Positions 26,673 through 36,190 of a stretch of DNA of 64,000 bases are shown piece after piece. The notes below the pieces were generated by a model. The model saw only the letters and a list, made by a program, of their open reading frames with translations, searched no databases and was not told the origin of the DNA. The DNA is from Paenibacillus sp. GSMTC-2017 (GTDB lineage: Bacteria; Bacillota; Bacilli; Paenibacillales; Paenibacillaceae), in the NCBI RefSeq assembly GCF_016019935.1, contig NZ_JAECMT010000005.1, positions 310,006 to 374,005 of the forward strand, written 5' to 3'. Numbering within the stretch: position 1 is the first letter of the stretch; every line of letters starts with the position of its first letter. The translations under genes were made by a program, and so were the position numbers.

Positions 26673-28043
26673 ATGAAAAAAACAGAGCAATGGTCATCGA
26701 AGATTGGATTTATTTTATCGGCAGCTGGATCTGCTATTGGAGTAGGCGCAATATGGAAGCTTCCATATGTTACGGGAATGAGTGGGGGAGGCGCATTTTT
26801 TCTCCTATTTATATTATTTACGTTGTTTATGGGCTTTCCCTTGTTATTAGCAGAGTTTATTATAGGCAGAAGCACGCAGAAAGAAGCTATTAGTGCTTAT
26901 CGTAGCTTAGCTCCAAATAGCGGGTGGCATTGGATTGGTAAGCTAGGGGTATTTACTTGTTTCCTTCTATTGTCTTTTTACAGTGTAATTGGCGGTTGGA
27001 TAGTTATTTACTTTGTAAAAGGGATGTTTGGTGGAATTATTAGCAAGGGAGCAGATTATGGAGCTGTCTTTAACGAGACAATTGCCAATCCGTTTTTAGT
27101 TATTGCAGCACAGTTTATATTTTTGGTAATTACAGTATTAGTTGTTGCAAAAGGAATTCAAAATGGTATTGAAAAAGCTAGTAAAGTGATGATGCCGACT
27201 TTATTTATACTATTTATTGTGCTCATCATTCGCTCCCTTACGCTCGATAACGCTATTGAAGGTGTTATATTCTTTCTAGAGCCAGATTTTTCAGAAATTA
27301 CGTCTCAAAGTATCCTGTTTGCGATGGGTCAAGCATTTTTCTCTTTAAGTGTTGGTGTATCGGTTATGGTTACGTATAGTTCCTATTTGTCAAAAAAAGA
27401 AAGCTTAATTCAACCGGCTATTTCAATTGTATCCATGAATGTTTTGATAGCGTTATTAGCAGGTTTAGCGATTTTCCCGGCGGTGTTTGCATTAGGTTTA
27501 GAACCAGCAGCAGGGCCAGGTTTATTGTTTGTAGTGTTGCCTGCTGTCTTTGATCAAATTATTTTTGGTGAAGCTTTCTTATTAGGCTTTTTAGCATTGT
27601 TTTTATTTGCCACATTAACATCAGCATTTTCGATGTTAGAAATCATAGTAGCATCGACATTAAAAGGAAGAGTGGAAAATAGAGCAAAAATAGCGTTCGT
27701 TATTGGTGGATTAATATTTGCTGTAGGCGTTCCATCTGCGTTATCTTATAGCGTGTTCGCTGATCTGTTAATCTTCTCTAAAAACATATTTGATTCAGCC
27801 GATTATTTAGTAAGCAATATTTTAATGCCGCTTGGTGTGTTTCTTATCTCCATTTTCGTAACCTATAAAATTAAGAAAAGTAAATTACGTGAGGAATTAT
27901 TGCAGCATTCGCGGTTAGGGTCTACTGCATTTCATATTTGGTTTTTTATAATGAGGTTCATTATTCCTTTAGTCATCATAGTCGTATTTCTTGATGTCAC
28001 GGGAATATTGAATTGGATAATTAGTGCATTTCATTTGAATTAA
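26673..28043 (+). CDS. Sodium:neurotransmitter symporter (NSS/SNF) family transporter
   Basis: A 456-residue membrane protein with about 12 helices, probably a Na+-coupled amino-acid importer (LeuT/MhsT/TnaT fold). The helix 1 signature is [21 protein letters not shown]; the unwound GxG region fits substrate and sodium binding. The start ATG at 26673 begins [13 protein letters not shown], with only a weak ribosome site (GGATGG); an upstream GTG/TTG extension is unlikely. A consensus promoter and T-box-like leader precede it, suggesting control by amino-acid supply. Specific substrate unknown. Confidence 0.9.
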   Translation: MKKTEQWSSKIGFILSAAGSAIGVGAIWKLPYVTGMSGGGAFFLLFILFTLFMGFPLLLAEFIIGRSTQKEAISAYRSLAPNSGWHWIGKLGVFTCFLLLSFYSVIGGWIVIYFVKGMFGGIISKGADYGAVFNETIANPFLVIAAQFIFLVITVLVVAKGIQNGIEKASKVMMPTLFILFIVLIIRSLTLDNAIEGVIFFLEPDFSEITSQSILFAMGQAFFSLSVGVSVMVTYSSYLSKKESLIQPAISIVSMNVLIALLAGLAIFPAVFALGLEPAAGPGLLFVVLPAVFDQIIFGEAFLLGFLALFLFATLTSAFSMLEIIVASTLKGRVENRAKIAFVIGGLIFAVGVPSALSYSVFADLLIFSKNIFDSADYLVSNILMPLGVFLISIFVTYKIKKSKLREELLQHSRLGSTAFHIWFFIMRFIIPLVIIVVFLDVTGILNWIISAFHLN

Positions 28044-28071
28044 TGCACCTATTGTACAATTGAAAGCATGA

Positions 28072-28106
28072 GGGTTCGAGCAGCATTTTAGATGCGATCG
28101 AACCCA
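28072..28106 (+). terminator. Weak terminator after NSS transporter
   Basis: GGGTTCGA and TCGAACCC arms with extra GC/GC pairs; the T-rich tail (CTGTTTTC) is offset from the stem. Confidence 0.5.
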
Positions 28107-28153
28107 GCTGTTTTCTATGTTAAGATTACTTATGTTTGATGCACTCTAAGCGT

Positions 28154-30163
28154 CTAGTTGTTGCGGTATAAATCATAAATCCATAACGTATTGTTCCTAG
28201 TGGCATTTCCTTGATAACGGTTTAAGGTCCATAATGATTGCGTAATAATTCCGTTGAACTTATGCGTATCAACCGACGTTTTGGTCGCTAGCTTGGCTTG
28301 TTGCAGTTTCACTGGATTGTTTGTCAAACTGTAATAAGTAATTTCCGTATCCGAAATAGCGTAATTAATATTCCATAACAATCGTTGCAGTATAAAAGCG
28401 CTTGAAGAATGTAAAGGCGCATTTGCCGCTGCTTGCGTCAATTTTGTTTTTGCTTGAATATAATTTGTTCTTGCTGAAGACACAGCATTTAGATCACCGT
28501 AATTTCCTCTAAACCTGTCGAATAGATTACGCCCTGTATTCTCCACGATTACTAAGTAAGCCGAAACGTCTGCTGCTGACGCTTGACCAAAGCGAGCTTT
28601 GACGTAATCATCCACAAACAATTGCGTGTTGAGTGTAACATCCCACGATTTCTGAGCAGCAATGAGATGTGTAATTTCAAAGGTTAGCCAGTCACCAGGC
28701 TCCGAATAAATTCCTAGGCCGCTAATACCTAAGGATTGATAATAGGGAACCTCTAGCCCGATTAATGTCGGCATAACGATGGGCAAGGAATGGAAACTGT
28801 ATCTACGGTAATATTCGTAGATTGCCAAGTCGCCTGTGAAGGTGCTGCGCCAATTATTGATTAAGTTTACATAATACGTATTTGCTGGATACGTTGGTCC
28901 ATAGATTGGTTCGGCATGACTTCGATCAATCGGAGCGAAGTCGATTAGAACCGTTGGATGAAAGGCATAGGCGGGAGAAGGTGGATCAATATGTGATTGA
29001 TAGGCAATCGCTTCTATGCGAACCCCCGGAAGCTGCGCTTGTACGGCATCATCCAATTTGTTAATAACGGCTGCATAAGCATTTGCTATGCTTCCATATC
29101 GTTGTACTGCCGATGGGGGCCATGTGGCGCTATCAGGCGGCCATGCATCAAAGATCCGAATTTCCGGTCGATCGCTCAAGTAGTCCACTACTTCATTTAT
29201 ATAGGCTGTTACTGCTGCATCGTTAGCTACATCAAATACATTGTAACCAGAAACAAACCATTCTGGATGCGCGTTTTTGTACTTGCTTGGCTGAAGAAAG
29301 CTGTCGAAGCCATGTCCTCCTGCTTCAAGCACAAGTCCGCGCTTTTTCAGCTCAGGTACAAGTTGTGTTCTCCACGAATCATATTTAACAATGCCCAAAT
29401 GAATATAATCGGTAGGATATGCTAGGATGTTTAGCTTGTTCTTAGCCATCCAATCCAATAATTGCGGCAAGTTTTCACTTGTGTGGCTCCAGCCTTCTTC
29501 TACATATTTCCGTCGATACTTGAGGCTTGGTTCTTCTTTTACATTCAAATCAGCTATAGTAATGGAAGGTAGGGAGGGAACAAATTCGGAATTGCCGTTG
29601 TAAGATTCAAAGTTAGGAGCATAGAACTTAACCCCTAAACGTTCTAATAGCTCGTAGGAAGAGTATAGTGTGCCTCGATCATTGGAACCCGCCAGGATGA
29701 CTTTGCTACCGACAGTCTGAATGGAGAAGGAATCTTCTTTAGCTCCCGTCAGCGCTGTATTGGCTTGCGAGAACCAATCGATTGGTACTGAAACGTCCGT
29801 ACCTGCTGGAGTTTGCAAATACGTATTTGCCTCTGTACCCGTTACAATGGCAATTCCACTAGAAATGGCGTTTAGTGTTTGCCCAGATGCCGATACCAGT
29901 TGCCCTTTACGGATTGGAACCTGGGCCCCTGAAATTTTGCCTGCGTATGATTTCAGCTCCGCGGCAGCAAAGGAAGGAACATCGGGGCCGTTAGCCGACG
30001 TAGACCACCAAATGATTACGGCCTCAGAAAGCCCATTCCGAACAAGATAACGATCACCGCTTGTTGCTGTTGTACCTTCAGCCGCACCAACTAAACTAAT
30101 TGATGTCAGCAGTATAAGACTGCTGAGCATGAGCAGCACAACCTTTTTCGCTTGAATATACAT
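28154..30163 (-). CDS. Secreted DUF4838 (GH67-like) protein
   Basis: A 669-residue secreted protein. A signal peptide of about 30 residues ends near GAAEG. Residues about 45-190 form a GH67-N-terminal-like domain (AAAELKSYAGKISG, then NDRGTLYSSYELLERLGVKFYAP), and the core with EPSLKYRRKYVEEGW, HPEWF and YEYYRRYSFHS matches DUF4838, a family in polysaccharide-utilisation regions. Enzymatic activity is unproven. It is last in a minus-strand cluster with a sulfatase and an ABC importer, hinting at processing of a sulfated glycan. I chose the ATG at 30163; a TTG at 30196 would add 11 polar residues before the signal peptide. Confidence 0.8.
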   Translation of the reverse strand: MYIQAKKVVLLMLSSLILLTSISLVGAAEGTTATSGDRYLVRNGLSEAVIIWWSTSANGPDVPSFAAAELKSYAGKISGAQVPIRKGQLVSASGQTLNAISSGIAIVTGTEANTYLQTPAGTDVSVPIDWFSQANTALTGAKEDSFSIQTVGSKVILAGSNDRGTLYSSYELLERLGVKFYAPNFESYNGNSEFVPSLPSITIADLNVKEEPSLKYRRKYVEEGWSHTSENLPQLLDWMAKNKLNILAYPTDYIHLGIVKYDSWRTQLVPELKKRGLVLEAGGHGFDSFLQPSKYKNAHPEWFVSGYNVFDVANDAAVTAYINEVVDYLSDRPEIRIFDAWPPDSATWPPSAVQRYGSIANAYAAVINKLDDAVQAQLPGVRIEAIAYQSHIDPPSPAYAFHPTVLIDFAPIDRSHAEPIYGPTYPANTYYVNLINNWRSTFTGDLAIYEYYRRYSFHSLPIVMPTLIGLEVPYYQSLGISGLGIYSEPGDWLTFEITHLIAAQKSWDVTLNTQLFVDDYVKARFGQASAADVSAYLVIVENTGRNLFDRFRGNYGDLNAVSSARTNYIQAKTKLTQAAANAPLHSSSAFILQRLLWNINYAISDTEITYYSLTNNPVKLQQAKLATKTSVDTHKFNGIITQSLWTLNRYQGNATRNNTLWIYDLYRNN

Positions 30164-30197
30164 AGCACCTTCACGCTCCCCATCTGTAATCAACAAA

Positions 30198-31268
30198 TTA
30201 TTTAACTAATTTATTAATTGCGTTATTAAATAGATCGGACACTAGGAATTGCTCAGCTGGTACAACTTCTTTCAGTTTCTCTGATTTTACAAATAAGTGC
30301 TGTAAGTTTTCGTACCACTTTTTTGCTGTTCCATCTTGCAAGTAAGCAGCGATTTTCGATGATTCAATCCATTCGATATCTTTTAATTGGCTTCGCAATG
30401 AATCTTCCGGCACCTGAGTGAAGGCGGCTGTTAAAGTGATCGTTTCCTCAATGTTTTTCAGCTTATAATCGTTGGATGCGATCCAGGCTTGCAGAAATTG
30501 TTCCACTACTTCAGGCTTTTTTTCAAGAAATGTTGGATTTACTACCCAGCTAGCTGGAAACACATATTCCGGGTAAAATTGCTCATTATCGCCAACGACT
30601 AGGATGTTGTCTTTACCAACATGTTTTTCAATCTCAGCCGTATAAGGCGACCAAATAGCAACGGCATCTACTTTATTTGCAATAAACGATGAAACAGCGC
30701 CAGCAACTTCTAGATTAATGATATTAACGTCAGACGGTTTTAAACCAACTTTCTCTAAACCCAGATTGAGTATCATTTCACCTGAAGTGCCTTTAGGAAC
30801 ACCAACCGTTTTTCCCTTCAAATCCGCCCAGCTCTTAATGCCGGATGATTTGGTTGCAAGGAGCTTGTCACTTTTGCTCAAACTGGCTACGGCAATAATT
30901 TTGCCTTTCCCTTGTGCGGCTAAGAAGGTTGCGCCTGGTCCAATATAAGCAATATCAAGCTCACCTGCTGCCATGGCTTGAAATTCAGGAGGGCCACTCA
31001 AAAATTTAGTTGGGGTTACTTTAATGCCTGCTTCCTTAAAAAATCCTTTCTCCTCACCAATAACAATGGGAGCAGCTCCATTAATATCGGGAATGTAGCC
31101 AACTCTTACTTCGCTTAACTCTTTCGTTTCAGTCTTAGATGTTGCTTTAGTGACAGTTGTATTGCTTGCTGCTTCTTTGGTACTCGTAGTGCAGCCGTTC
31201 AACAGGGTTGCCGACATTACGGTGATTACCAACAATGAAGTCCATTTTATTCGTTTATTTTTTTTCAT
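30198..31268 (-). CDS. Sulfonate/taurine-type ABC substrate-binding lipoprotein
   Basis: A 356-residue SsuA/TauA-like binding protein. It has a signal peptide with lipobox LLNGC, then an NMT1-type domain: VRVGYIPDINGAAPIVIGEEKGFFKEAG, AAGELDIAYIGPGATF and WADLKGKTVGVPKGTSGEMI. It gathers a small anionic or sulfur compound outside the cell for the adjacent ATPase and permease. Its neighbour, a sulfatase, suggests that sulfate esters or sulfonates are the source. The start is the ATG at 31268, preceded by AAGAGTGA; the open frame extends upstream into the ATPase gene but without a plausible start. Confidence 0.88.
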   Translation of the reverse strand: MKKNKRIKWTSLLVITVMSATLLNGCTTSTKEAASNTTVTKATSKTETKELSEVRVGYIPDINGAAPIVIGEEKGFFKEAGIKVTPTKFLSGPPEFQAMAAGELDIAYIGPGATFLAAQGKGKIIAVASLSKSDKLLATKSSGIKSWADLKGKTVGVPKGTSGEMILNLGLEKVGLKPSDVNIINLEVAGAVSSFIANKVDAVAIWSPYTAEIEKHVGKDNILVVGDNEQFYPEYVFPASWVVNPTFLEKKPEVVEQFLQAWIASNDYKLKNIEETITLTAAFTQVPEDSLRSQLKDIEWIESSKIAAYLQDGTAKKWYENLQHLFVKSEKLKEVVPAEQFLVSDLFNNAINKLVK

Positions 31269-31290
31269 ACCGGGTTCACTCTTTCTTTGA

Positions 31291-32130
31291 TTAGTCGTTG
31301 TTAGTCTTTTCGTTACCGTAAACCTTTTTCCAAACTTCATTTTTAAGTTGAATAAAGGAGTCTTCGAGTTTGGTTAGCTGATTTCTTGGATAGGGAAGAG
31401 TAATATCGATCATTTCCTTGATTTCGCCTGGGTTTGCTTTCATAACAACAACCCTGTTAGCGAGCAGCACCGCTTCCTCCACATCATGGGTAATAAAGAA
31501 ACAAGTCCTTTTTTCCTTTTCCCAAGTTTGGATCAGATCCTCTTGCAGCTGTGCCCTTGTTTGCGCATCAAGCGCACCAAAGGGTTCATCCAGCAGCAGC
31601 ACTTTCGGCTCAACCGCATATGCTCTTGCAATAGCGACACGCTGCTTCATCCCGCCAGACAATTCCTTGGGATAGGCGTGCATAAAATCTTTTAGTCCAA
31701 CCCATTCCACGTATTTCTCTGCTTTAGTCCGTCTCGTTTTTTTGTCTAGTCCTGCTAGTTTAAGACCAAACTCGACATTTTCGATAACGGTCTTCCAAGG
31801 GAACAGAGCATACTGTTGGAATACGACTCCTCGTTCCTTACCGGGTCCAATGACGGATTCACCATCCACATAGACAGAACCTGATGTCGCATATTCTAAT
31901 CCACCAATAACATTAAGCAGCGTCGTTTTGCCGCAACCGCTTGGTCCAACGACACATATAAACTCATTTTCATAAATCGTGAGATTAATATTTTGCAGCG
32001 CCACCGTCTCTTTCTTTTCGCCCCTGTACACTTTGCCGAGCTGATCAATGACTATTTTTGCAGGGCGTTTTATTGGCGTAAGCTCAAGCGCTTGCTCTGG
32101 CTTTTCTAGTTCCTGCGTACTTCCTGCCAT
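31291..32130 (-). CDS. Sulfonate/nitrate-type ABC ATPase (SsuB/TauB-like)
   Basis: A 279-residue ATPase. Walker A GPSGCGKTT, signature LSGGMKQRVAIARA, Walker B VLLLDEPFGALDAQTR and H-loop FITHDVEEAVLLANRVVVM are all present and typical of the SsuB/TauB/NrtD branch. It has about 40 extra N-terminal residues before the core. It overlaps the permease by 25 bases and is followed by the binding protein 22 bases later. Confidence 0.92.
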   Translation of the reverse strand: MAGSTQELEKPEQALELTPIKRPAKIVIDQLGKVYRGEKKETVALQNINLTIYENEFICVVGPSGCGKTTLLNVIGGLEYATSGSVYVDGESVIGPGKERGVVFQQYALFPWKTVIENVEFGLKLAGLDKKTRRTKAEKYVEWVGLKDFMHAYPKELSGGMKQRVAIARAYAVEPKVLLLDEPFGALDAQTRAQLQEDLIQTWEKEKRTCFFITHDVEEAVLLANRVVVMKANPGEIKEMIDITLPYPRNQLTKLEDSFIQLKNEVWKKVYGNEKTNND

Positions 32131-32852
32131 CCCGTCAGCCTTCTTTCCAAATATAATAAGCCACGATCCATCATTAGCCCGATGATTCCGATGAGTAAAA
32201 TACCTAAAACGACGACATCCATACGGAAGTACAGGCTAGCTTCCATAATCATAGTGCCAAGCCCGCGAGATGCCCCCGTTAACTCAGCAGCAACAAGCGT
32301 CGTCCAAGCGCTTGCGAGTCCAAGGCGCATACTGACAAGAATATAGGGGAAGGATGCCGGTACGACGACTTCCAAAAAAATGTGACGATCTTTAGCTCCG
32401 AGTACACGTGCTGCTTTGATCATCGTCAAATCCACATTGCATACGCCTTGGAAGATGATAATGACCATTACCAAAAATGACGAAACAAAAATAACGGTAA
32501 TTTTGGCCTGCTCGCCAACTCCTTGCGCAACGATAACGAGCGGGATGAGCGCAATTGGTGGGATGGTTCGGAAGAACTGAATCCATGGCTCCAAAAGCGC
32601 TCGTATCGATTTGTACCAACCCATAAGGAAGGCAACGGGAAGTGCGACTAGCAATCCGAGAGTAAATCCTGCAACAACTCTCCATAAACTTATAGATATG
32701 TGTTGCAATAGATACCCCTTTTTCCATTCTGAGATGAATGCTTTGGCGATTGTTAAAGGATCAGTCAATATCGCATTGACGGCAGGAATTGATGAAACAG
32801 CAAACCAGAAGAGTAGGCCGATTATGATGGATAGTATGGTGAGCTTCTTCAT
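32106..32852 (-). CDS. Sulfonate/taurine-type ABC permease (SsuC/TauC-like)
   Basis: A 248-residue inner-membrane subunit with about six helices. The coupling motif VPASFPYILVSMRLGLASAWTTLVAAELTGA is typical of the SsuC/TauC family. The start ATG at 32852 overlaps the sulfatase stop (ATGA), so translation is coupled to the sulfatase; a longer frame to 32903 is unlikely. With its neighbours it forms a complete importer. Confidence 0.92.
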   Translation of the reverse strand: MKKLTILSIIIGLLFWFAVSSIPAVNAILTDPLTIAKAFISEWKKGYLLQHISISLWRVVAGFTLGLLVALPVAFLMGWYKSIRALLEPWIQFFRTIPPIALIPLVIVAQGVGEQAKITVIFVSSFLVMVIIIFQGVCNVDLTMIKAARVLGAKDRHIFLEVVVPASFPYILVSMRLGLASAWTTLVAAELTGASRGLGTMIMEASLYFRMDVVVLGILLIGIIGLMMDRGLLYLERRLTGWQEVRRN

Positions 32853-34357
32853 GCATTTGATATTCGCGGCATCCAGATAGGTTCTTTGCCCATCTCCGCC
32901 CAAGCATATTTGAGCAGCAGCCTCGATTTGAGCTCCTCATAATCCTTGTTACCCCACAGGTTGTATCGTTCTTTAGGGTCTTCTTGAAGGTCAAACAATT
33001 CGCCATAGGTCTGGTTGTAATAGACGGTCAGCTTATAACGTTCATCCACATACGTTTTGAGATGAATAGAAGTAGGCTCATGACGATTTTCGCAAATAAC
33101 ATGATCTCTAATCCCATTTACTCGTCCGCTCCAAACCTCGTTTTGCCGTACACCCGTCATCGTTCTTGGAATGGGTATACCGGCAAATTCGAGCAGTGTT
33201 GGTGCAAAATCTACTAATGATTGAAGTGCTTCTGATGTGTGATCTTCCGGTACATGGCCAGGGTAACGAACAATCATCGGAATACGAATCAAATCCTCGT
33301 AATGGAACGGTCCCTTGGCAATCAACCCATGATGCCCATAGAAGTGGCCATGATCAGAAGTGAACACTACAATTGTGTTGTCAGCAAGACCGTTCTGTTC
33401 TAATGAATCAAGAATGCGACCTATGTATTTGTCCATAAGGCTTATCATGCCGTAGTAAACGGCGATATCTTTGCGAAGCGCTTGCTCATTATGTACATGC
33501 GAGTGCATGCCATGACAGGTAAACCCTGTTTCGTTATAGCTAGAAAAGTCCGCATCTTCCAGTCCAGTCATTATAAAATGTGGCGGATTGGCCTGATGTT
33601 CTCCTTCATGTGCCTCAGGAAACGTTATCTGATCCGGGTCATACATATTGTCCCATGGCTCCGGTACGAGATAAGGCGGATGAGGGTCAAAGAAACTTGC
33701 CCATAAGAAAAACGGTTCGTCCTTATCGGCATATTGCTCAAGAAATGATGATGTCCGTTCAGCGATCCATGTGTCGTAATGATATTTTTCCGGAATGGCC
33801 CATGAATGCTGCTCAGAACCGTCCATTTTGCCTGTCGGCTCCATAAAATAATCACGCCAGTTATGACATCCTTTTTCCTCCATCCATAGCGCATAATGTT
33901 GACCTACCAACCATTCATTCGTATGATTTCTCGCCAGTTCAATATGTTGAAAGCCATAATAAGGACCGGTAAAGTTTTGCCAATATTCGAGATCCTGCAA
34001 ATAGGGGTAAGACTCAATAGATGGATATTGTTCTGTTGTCCCGAGTGGTTGAAAATGTGCTTTTCCGATCAACCCTGTACGATAGCCCGCATTAGAAAAA
34101 TACCCGCCAATCGTTTCTGCAATTTCGGGGAGCTTCGTGCCAAGCGTCCATGCGCCATGTTGGCTAGGGTATTGCCCAGTTAACAACGATGAGCGTGAAG
34201 GGGTGCATGTTGGATTGGGGCAATATGCTCGGTTGAATGTCGTTCCTCGTTTAGCCAGACGATCCAGGTTTGGTGTCTTAATTTCTGGGTTTCGCAAACC
34301 AAGAGTACTCCAATGCTGCTGATCGCTCGTAATTAATAAAATATTAGGCCGACTCAT
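32849..34357 (-). CDS. Type I sulfatase
   Basis: A 502-residue sulfatase of the alkaline-phosphatase superfamily. The formylglycine site is CTPSR (Cys51 to Arg55) within NPTCTPSRSSLLTG, and the metal ligand motif ITSDQQHW opens the protein; a later TSDHG motif is also present. Activity needs a formylglycine-generating system, not seen in the window. No signal peptide is visible, so it may act on an imported substrate in the cytoplasm. The start is ATG at 34357, seven bases after GAGGAG. It is the first gene of the cluster after the AraC regulator. Confidence 0.93.
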   Translation of the reverse strand: MSRPNILLITSDQQHWSTLGLRNPEIKTPNLDRLAKRGTTFNRAYCPNPTCTPSRSSLLTGQYPSQHGAWTLGTKLPEIAETIGGYFSNAGYRTGLIGKAHFQPLGTTEQYPSIESYPYLQDLEYWQNFTGPYYGFQHIELARNHTNEWLVGQHYALWMEEKGCHNWRDYFMEPTGKMDGSEQHSWAIPEKYHYDTWIAERTSSFLEQYADKDEPFFLWASFFDPHPPYLVPEPWDNMYDPDQITFPEAHEGEHQANPPHFIMTGLEDADFSSYNETGFTCHGMHSHVHNEQALRKDIAVYYGMISLMDKYIGRILDSLEQNGLADNTIVVFTSDHGHFYGHHGLIAKGPFHYEDLIRIPMIVRYPGHVPEDHTSEALQSLVDFAPTLLEFAGIPIPRTMTGVRQNEVWSGRVNGIRDHVICENRHEPTSIHLKTYVDERYKLTVYYNQTYGELFDLQEDPKERYNLWGNKDYEELKSRLLLKYAWAEMGKEPIWMPRISNA

Positions 34358-34490
34358 AAGTGAACTCCTCATTTCTCATGTAGGAAGGGTTAAATCCCAT
34401 TAATCCTATTTATTTAGTGAGTTTTAATTCATACGACTATCATAATCGGTTTTCAGCTGTAGCAAAATAACATAGTGTTTGTTTTTTTTA

Positions 34491-35342
34491 TCATTTTGTT
34501 GGGTGAAACCTAAAATGTGTTGGCGGCATGCCGTAATAATTGCCAAATGATCTTGAAAACGAGTACACATCTTTATAGCCCAAACTTAGTGATATTTCTG
34601 TTACTGTATATTTTTCTACTTGTAGCAGCTCTAGCGCCTTTTTCATCCTAAGCTTGATTAAGTATTGCTGAGGACTAATACCAAGAACACGCTGCAATTC
34701 GGTATAGCAATGAGAGCGATGGACACCTGCAAGCGAAACGACATCAGATACCGTTATCCCTTCCATATAGTGGGCATCCATATAATCAATTGCCCTCTGT
34801 ACCCAGCTTCCGTTATGTTTTGCCAAGTTACTTACTTCGTTTTGCTCAATAAAACAACTTAGTAGTTGGTAGATGCTTGCTTGCAGACGAAGATTGTCGC
34901 TACTTTGCCCCCGCATCATACTTTGAATATGATTCATTACCTTTTCAGACTCTAACGTCATGCTCCCCCGCACATAAGGCTTCAACTGTGTAAATCCGAT
35001 TTTGGCCAAAATAGAGAAAGCTTGGCTTCCGTGAAATGCCAGCCACTTCATACTTAACGGAGCTATATCTGGGTTAACAACCTTGTAACTGTAAGGTATA
35101 AGGGGATACAAACAAAACAAATCACCTTCAGACAAAATAACGGATTGCTCATTATGTACAAAAGAAACTTTCCCACTACTAATACAATGAATCGAATAAC
35201 ATTCAATCATACGAGATCCAACAGAATAGTTAGGTTTAGCTAGATTCTTGCCAGTTCGAACAGGCCAAATGCCTCCTTGCTTCTCCATTTCCGACGGTGC
35301 GTAATAAATATGTTCGGCATATTCGAGCGGATATTCTTTCAT
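34491..35342 (-). CDS. AraC-family transcriptional regulator
   Basis: A 283-residue regulator. The N-terminal cupin-like sensor (about 20-160) has VILSEGDLFCLYPLIPYSY; the C-terminal double helix-turn-helix (185-283) has ITVSDVVSLAGVHRSHCYTELQRVLGISPQQYLIKLRMKKALELL and ITEISLSLGYKDVYSFSRSFGNYYGMPPTHFR-type motifs, the second being nearly canonical. It lies immediately upstream of, and on the same strand as, the sulfatase operon, which it probably activates in response to its inducer. GAGAGGAA precedes the start. Confidence 0.9.
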   Translation of the reverse strand: MKEYPLEYAEHIYYAPSEMEKQGGIWPVRTGKNLAKPNYSVGSRMIECYSIHCISSGKVSFVHNEQSVILSEGDLFCLYPLIPYSYKVVNPDIAPLSMKWLAFHGSQAFSILAKIGFTQLKPYVRGSMTLESEKVMNHIQSMMRGQSSDNLRLQASIYQLLSCFIEQNEVSNLAKHNGSWVQRAIDYMDAHYMEGITVSDVVSLAGVHRSHCYTELQRVLGISPQQYLIKLRMKKALELLQVEKYTVTEISLSLGYKDVYSFSRSFGNYYGMPPTHFRFHPTK

Positions 35343-35471
35343 CGTGCATTCCTCTCATTCATAATTAATAATTCACATGTGTTTACTTGGCATTTGGTTA
35401 CTATCATACGATTTACAATCCTATTCAACAATAGAAAAATTATGAAAGCAAAATTGGCTGGCTCTACAATA

Positions 35472-35501
35472 GAAAAAGTCACCTGCGTGGTGACTTTTTA
35501 T
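35472..35501. terminator. Hairpin terminator
   Basis: AAAAAGTCACC and GGTGACTTTTT form a perfect stem with a four-base loop. It lies just downstream of the minus-strand unknown gene (35536-36030) and upstream of the AraC gene. Confidence 0.85.
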
Positions 35502-35535
35502 GTGAATATATGGATTTAGAATCTGATTGGGCAAG

Positions 35536-36030
35536 TTAGTTGGACTTCTCTTTAATTTCTCGTATTTTTAAAACAATTTTTTGTTTCTCGAATTCTTGGA
35601 TGATGTGTATTTGCGGAGCTACAGGAATATCAAATTTGTAGTGTGAATGAGGAAGTTCAGTGAGCAGCGTTCCAATCGGCTGATTTTGACTATTTTTTAT
35701 TACATTCCAAAAGATTCTAGAGCGGTTATCTTCAGTGCCCCATTTCTCCAACGAGTTGCGGAAGTTAAGACATTTCCCGATAATAAAATCGCCTTCTTCA
35801 ACTTCTCCTAATGCTTTAAATCCGTTTTTCTCCAATTCCTCGAACAACGGCGGCATAAGCTGATCTAGATAAAGACCGTAAGCTGCATCTTCAATTTCCG
35901 CAAAAGCTGTTGTTAGTTCTTCATGCATTTTTTCGTATAACGCGCTCCAAACGCGATCAACATAGCTATTTCCCTTTTCACCAATTGCTTCAATCGTCAT
36001 GTCAGATGTAAATGAAAGCATCTCTACCAT
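35536..36030 (-). CDS. Hypothetical protein, 164 residues
   Basis: A soluble 164-residue protein with no family I recognise. It is rich in charged residues, has a predicted helical N-terminal half with several Glu/Asp clusters (EEGDF, EEL) and a more beta-like C-terminal half with IHIIQEFEKQKIVLKIREIK. There is no signal peptide or membrane segment. It starts after an excellent GAGGAGGAGAA ribosome site and is divergent from the MerR-type regulator, 160 bases apart, so that regulator may control it. Confidence 0.7.
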   Translation of the reverse strand: MVEMLSFTSDMTIEAIGEKGNSYVDRVWSALYEKMHEELTTAFAEIEDAAYGLYLDQLMPPLFEELEKNGFKALGEVEEGDFIIGKCLNFRNSLEKWGTEDNRSRIFWNVIKNSQNQPIGTLLTELPHSHYKFDIPVAPQIHIIQEFEKQKIVLKIREIKEKSN

Positions 36031-36190
36031 CCAATTCTCCTCCTCTTTTTAACATTCAAAATAATTGTACTACATTGAAGCCAATTGCAAGGTTTTATGT
36101 TAATGTGCTATATAATCGTATTTTTTTGTATAAAAGTTTATATATTAGATTTAATGTTTGAAGGAAATCGAATCAGGGGATGTTTTGAAA

